Shown: in pieces, positions 61,190 through 64,000 of the stretch
Position numbering within the stretch: the stretch's first letter is position 1
Layout: each line of letters begins with the position of its first letter
Origin: JAGSPQ01 sp038206395
GTDB taxonomy: Bacteria; Myxococcota; Myxococcia; Myxococcales; Myxococcaceae
Reading direction: 5' to 3'
Assembly (NCBI GenBank): GCA_038206395.1
Contig: JBBRAX010000002.1
Location: forward strand, 124,001-188,000
DNA: 64,000 nt
Program-made: the position numbers and the translations under genes
Notes under the pieces: model-generated
What the model was told of the DNA's origin: nothing
Database searches by the model: none
The model's input: only the letters and a program-made list of their open reading frames with translations

Positions 61190-62689
61190 ATGGCCCAACC
61201 CACCGACGACCTGATGAGCTTTAGGCGAACGTTCGCCTGGCTCATTCTGCTCGTCGCGGTGCCGTCGGCCGGGTTGAGCGGCTTCGGGGTGGTCGCGATC
61301 ATCAACGAGCGCGCAGCGGTGGAAAAGCGCATCGAGTCTGCCTGGAGCGGCCGCCTCACCAAGGTCGTCGGCGAGCTGCGGCTGACCCTCGAGCGCGCCG
61401 CCATCGAAAAACAGGCGCACCGGCTGGTGCTCACGTCGGGGGGGGTCGAGCTTTCCGACGTGGGGTTCTCGATGAAGGACGAGGTGGCCGAATCGTCAGA
61501 CCCGAAGTTGAAGGTGGCGGTCGCGGCGATGGGCGCAGAGCTCGCCGCGCTGCCGAACCGGCCGGTGTTCTTCTCGGTCGCGACCCCGCAGGCGACGATG
61601 CTGCTGGTCGCTCTGAAGGACGGCGACGAGGTCGTGGGCGCGCGCGTCGCTGCCTCGGCGATCGACGCCTTCCTGAAGGCCTCTGCGCCGGTGGGCGAGC
61701 TTGCGCACTACGAGCTCAAGTCGGTGAAGCGCGATGCCCCCGAGGGTCCGCTGAACCGGTTGGTGTCGGGGGTGAACGAGGTGCGCGAGGCGCTGGGGCC
61801 AAGGGAGCTGGCGAGCGTGGTGCTCGCTCCGCCGCTGCAGGACTTCCGCCTGGTGGCGGTGGCCGAAGGCGAAGACCCGGTGGCCCAGGCGTCGACGCGA
61901 AACCGCGCGGTGTACGGCGTGCTGCTGGGCGTCTTCTACCTGGCGCTCGCGATGGGGGTCATCTACACGGGCCGCACGCTGTACCGCGAGGCGCGGCTGT
62001 CGCGCATGAAGACGGACTTCGTGTCGCTGGTCAGCCACGAGCTGCGCACGCCGCTGACCTCGATTCGGATGTTCATCGACACGCTGGCGATGGGACGGGT
62101 GACGAACGAGGGCGACCACCAGCAGGTCCTGCAGATGCTCTCGCGGGAAACCGAACGGCTGTCGTCGATGATCGAACGCGTGCTCGACTGGGCGCGCATC
62201 GAGGGCGGCCGCAAGCAGTACGACCTTCACACCCTCGAAGTGCAGACGCTGGTCGACACCGCGGTGAACGCGTTCAACACGCAGCGCCTGGGCGCAGTGA
62301 TGAACTTCACCGTCGAGGTCGAGAAGGGCCTGCCGATGGTGCAGGTCGACCGCGACGCGCTCGCGGGTGCGCTGCTCAACCTGCTGCAGAACGCCTTCAA
62401 GTACACCGGCGACGACAAGCAGATCGCGTTGCGCGCCTGGTCCGAAGGCAAGTGGGTGAAGGTTTCGGTGAGGGACAACGGGGTGGGGATTCCGCGCCGC
62501 GAAAGGAAGCGGATCTTCGAGCGCTTCTACCGGGTCGACAACCTGCTCACCCGCGAGACAGAAGGGTCGGGCCTGGGCTTGGCCATCGCGAACCGCATCA
62601 TTCATGCCCACGGTGGGAAGATCACCGTCGAGAGCGAGCTGGGAAGGGGAAGCACCTTCACCATTCGACTGTTGCCAGTGAAGGACTGA
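61190..62689 (+). CDS. Membrane sensor histidine kinase
   Basis: This 499-residue protein has an N-terminal helix (FAWLILLVAVPSAGLSGFGVVAII), an extracellular domain (about 40-240), a second helix (YGVLLGVFYLALAMGVIY, about 242-260), and then the H-box FVSLVSHELRTPLTS with phosphorylated His 283, an N-box LLQNAFKYT, and G boxes (DNGVGI, GSGLGLAI, GRGSTFTI). The ATG at 61190 is preferred to one 24 codons earlier in a Cys-rich stretch. The response regulator gene follows 28 bases later, so it is a two-component pair. The signal is unknown. Confidence 0.95.
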   Translation: MAQPTDDLMSFRRTFAWLILLVAVPSAGLSGFGVVAIINERAAVEKRIESAWSGRLTKVVGELRLTLERAAIEKQAHRLVLTSGGVELSDVGFSMKDEVAESSDPKLKVAVAAMGAELAALPNRPVFFSVATPQATMLLVALKDGDEVVGARVAASAIDAFLKASAPVGELAHYELKSVKRDAPEGPLNRLVSGVNEVREALGPRELASVVLAPPLQDFRLVAVAEGEDPVAQASTRNRAVYGVLLGVFYLALAMGVIYTGRTLYREARLSRMKTDFVSLVSHELRTPLTSIRMFIDTLAMGRVTNEGDHQQVLQMLSRETERLSSMIERVLDWARIEGGRKQYDLHTLEVQTLVDTAVNAFNTQRLGAVMNFTVEVEKGLPMVQVDRDALAGALLNLLQNAFKYTGDDKQIALRAWSEGKWVKVSVRDNGVGIPRRERKRIFERFYRVDNLLTRETEGSGLGLAIANRIIHAHGGKITVESELGRGSTFTIRLLPVKD

Positions 62690-62705
62690 CCTAGGGTCCG
62701 GGGTC

Positions 62706-62715
62706 AAGGAGGAGG
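62706..62715 (+). promoter_or_regulatory. Strong ribosome-binding site of the response regulator gene
   Basis: AAGGAGGAGG ends three bases before the ATG at 62718. It is the strongest Shine-Dalgarno sequence noticed in the window and fixes the start of the response regulator. Confidence 0.75.
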
Positions 62716-62717
62716 CC

Positions 62718-63404
62718 ATGGCAGACAGCAGCCCCCAGCGAATCCTCGTCGTCGAGGACGACCTGTCGATCCTCACCGGCGTGTCGATGAACCTGAAGTA
62801 CGAGGGCTATGAGGTCTTGCAGGCGCAAGACGGCCGCACCGGCCTCCAGAAGGCGATCGACGAGACGCCCGACCTCGTCATCCTCGACTTGATGTTGCCG
62901 CAGCTGAACGGGTTCGAAGTCCTGAAAGAGCTGCGGACGCGCGGGGTGACGATTCCGGTGCTGGTGCTTTCGGCAAAGGGAATGGAGTCAGACAAGATCG
63001 TCGGCCTCAACCTGGGCGCCGACGACTACGTGGTGAAGCCCTTCAGCCTGCAAGAGCTGCTGGCCCGGGTGCGGGCGGTGCTGCGGCGCCATACGCGCGA
63101 CACCAGCGTGGTGCAGTTCGCCGGCGTGAACGTCGACCTTCGCGCGAAGACGGTGACCCGCGACGGTGGGCCCGTGGACTTGACCGCGCAGGAGCTCAAG
63201 CTGGTGCTGCACTTCACCTCTCACCCGGGGCGCGCCTTTTCACGCGACGAGCTGCTCGCCGCGGCGTGGGGCTACGGCTACGAGGGCACGGCGCGCACTG
63301 TCGACAACTTCATCAGCCAGCTGCGCCAGAAGCTCGAGCCACTGCCTGACGAGCCGCGCCACTTCGTCACGGTGCGCGGCCAGGGCTACCGGTTCGACGG
63401 TTAG
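62718..63404 (+). CDS. OmpR/PhoB-type response regulator
   Basis: This 228-residue protein has a receiver domain with EDD (13-15), phospho-acceptor Asp 57 (VILDLML), Ser 85 and Lys 107 (YVVKPF). The C-terminal winged-helix DNA-binding domain of OmpR type (about 130-228) has LTAQELKLVLHFTSHPGRAFSRDELL and RTVDNFISQLRQKLE, and ends HFVTVRGQGYRFDG. It is the DNA-binding partner of the kinase encoded just before. Targets unknown. Its stop overlaps the convergent FHA gene by four bases. Confidence 0.96.
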   Translation: MADSSPQRILVVEDDLSILTGVSMNLKYEGYEVLQAQDGRTGLQKAIDETPDLVILDLMLPQLNGFEVLKELRTRGVTIPVLVLSAKGMESDKIVGLNLGADDYVVKPFSLQELLARVRAVLRRHTRDTSVVQFAGVNVDLRAKTVTRDGGPVDLTAQELKLVLHFTSHPGRAFSRDELLAAAWGYGYEGTARTVDNFISQLRQKLEPLPDEPRHFVTVRGQGYRFDG

Positions 63405-63904
63405 CGCTGCTGCATCATCGCTTCCATCATCGCGATCAGCGCGTCGACCTCGAGGAACGTGACTTCGACCTCTCCGAACTTCAGCTTCGCCTTGTCTTTG
63501 ACGGGCACCTTCTGCTTCGGCTCGATGCGCTTGCCCTCGCAGAAAGTGCCGTTCTTGCTGTCGGCGTCACAGAGCACCCAGCCATTCGCATCCTGCTGAA
63601 GCCAGGCGTGGAAGCGGCTGACGCTGACGTCGTCCAGCGGCACGTCATTGGTGGCGATGCGGCCGACGGTGACCCCCATCGCAAAGGCGTTCTGCTTCCC
63701 GGGCTGCTTGCAGACGTCGAACACCAGCGCCTGCCCTTCGTGGGGCCGTGAGGGGCCGACGCCCGGGTGGGTGCCCTGCCAGCTCATCCCCGAGGCATCG
63801 GTGGGGGGCGCCTTCCAGATCAGCACCGGGCACTTCACCATCTGCCGAAAGGCGGCAGCGTCCCGAAGAAAAAGCGCGGCGAGGTTGGTGAGCGAGCGGG
63901 GCAT
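63401..63904 (-). CDS. FHA-domain protein
   Basis: This 167-residue protein carries a forkhead-associated domain with TVGRIATND, SVSRFHAWLQ and DSKNGTFCEGKRI, the phosphothreonine-binding signature (Arg, Ser, His, Asn). The N-terminal 60 residues are unrelated and start LTNLAALFLRDAAAFRQM. FHA proteins read the marks of Ser/Thr kinases, and two kinase genes lie elsewhere in this window. The stop overlaps the response regulator gene. Confidence 0.92.
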   Translation of the reverse strand: MPRSLTNLAALFLRDAAAFRQMVKCPVLIWKAPPTDASGMSWQGTHPGVGPSRPHEGQALVFDVCKQPGKQNAFAMGVTVGRIATNDVPLDDVSVSRFHAWLQQDANGWVLCDADSKNGTFCEGKRIEPKQKVPVKDKAKLKFGEVEVTFLEVDALIAMMEAMMQQR

Positions 63905-63932
63905 GCGGCGGGCGGGAGACTAAGATCACCCC

Positions 63933-64000
63933 ATGCACAGGCGCTACACCATCCATCGCGACGGCGATCTGCTCGTCGAAGAGCTCGACCCGTCAGGCAA
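63933..64000 (+). CDS. Start of an unidentified gene cut by the right edge
   Basis: An ATG at 63933 opens a frame of 22 codons (MHRRYTIHRDGDLLVEELDPSG) to the end of the window. It is divergent from the FHA gene, 28 bases away. Too short to assign; the codon use looks like coding DNA. Confidence 0.4.
   Translation, partial: MHRRYTIHRDGDLLVEELDPSG

Overview
The window is GC-rich, almost fully coding DNA with many ATGA, GTGA and TTGA start/stop overlaps and frequent GTG and TTG starts. The gene content points to Myxococcota, probably Myxococcales. It includes Hanks-type Ser/Thr kinases with C-terminal PEGA-like domains, an FHA protein, many lipoproteins, an OmpA protein with thrombospondin type 3 repeats paired with a DUF4398-like lipoprotein, and stand-alone response regulators. 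I saw no tRNA, rRNA, CRISPR array, prophage or intact insertion sequence.

Layout. 1-6.9 kb: an unidentified partial gene, a TSP3/OmpA lipoprotein pair, a DUF962 protein, a Ser/Thr kinase, and a second OmpA-type protein with two unknown partners. 6.9-10.6 kb: the envelope operon skp-lpxD-fabZ-lpxA-lpxI, read on the minus strand. 10.7-15.3 kb: a PH-like membrane protein, a DEAD-box helicase, an EVE protein, a lone receiver protein and a StyA-like flavoprotein monooxygenase. 15.4-18.2 kb: the three-gene proton-translocating transhydrogenase pntA1-pntA2-pntB. 18.3-22.7 kb: a predicted penicillin-binding-protein activator LpoB with a COG3014-like lipoprotein, two envelope proteins and a MscS channel. 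22.7-26.4 kb: a receiver protein, a metallophosphatase-like/tetraheme cytochrome fusion and a LysM lytic transglycosylase.

26.4-34.1 kb: a YccF protein, a glycerate kinase, a two-gene alpha-2-macroglobulin-like system and a Gly/Thr-repeat lipoprotein. 34.1-38.7 kb: a kinase, AAA ATPase and hemolysin III operon. 38.8-45.7 kb: a tightly coupled minus-strand operon of PspA, a membrane-anchored NMT1-like binding protein, a coiled-coil membrane protein, a large lipoprotein, a MacB-type ABC ATPase and permease, and a small membrane protein. Directly upstream of it is a NatAB-type ABC exporter. This block is the most interesting candidate system, a predicted envelope-stress or lipoprotein-handling module.

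47.8-64 kb: large surface lipoproteins (one a predicted metzincin protease, one with four similar modules), an amidohydrolase, GpsA, a beta-propeller/diheme cytochrome lipoprotein, an OmpR-type two-component pair, and an FHA protein at the right edge.

The dominant theme is the cell envelope: lipid A synthesis, peptidoglycan synthesis control and hydrolysis, outer membrane proteins, secreted or surface lipoproteins, and membrane stress. Protein phosphorylation and two-component signalling genes are interspersed. Assignments come from reading motifs and gene order only; no database search was possible.
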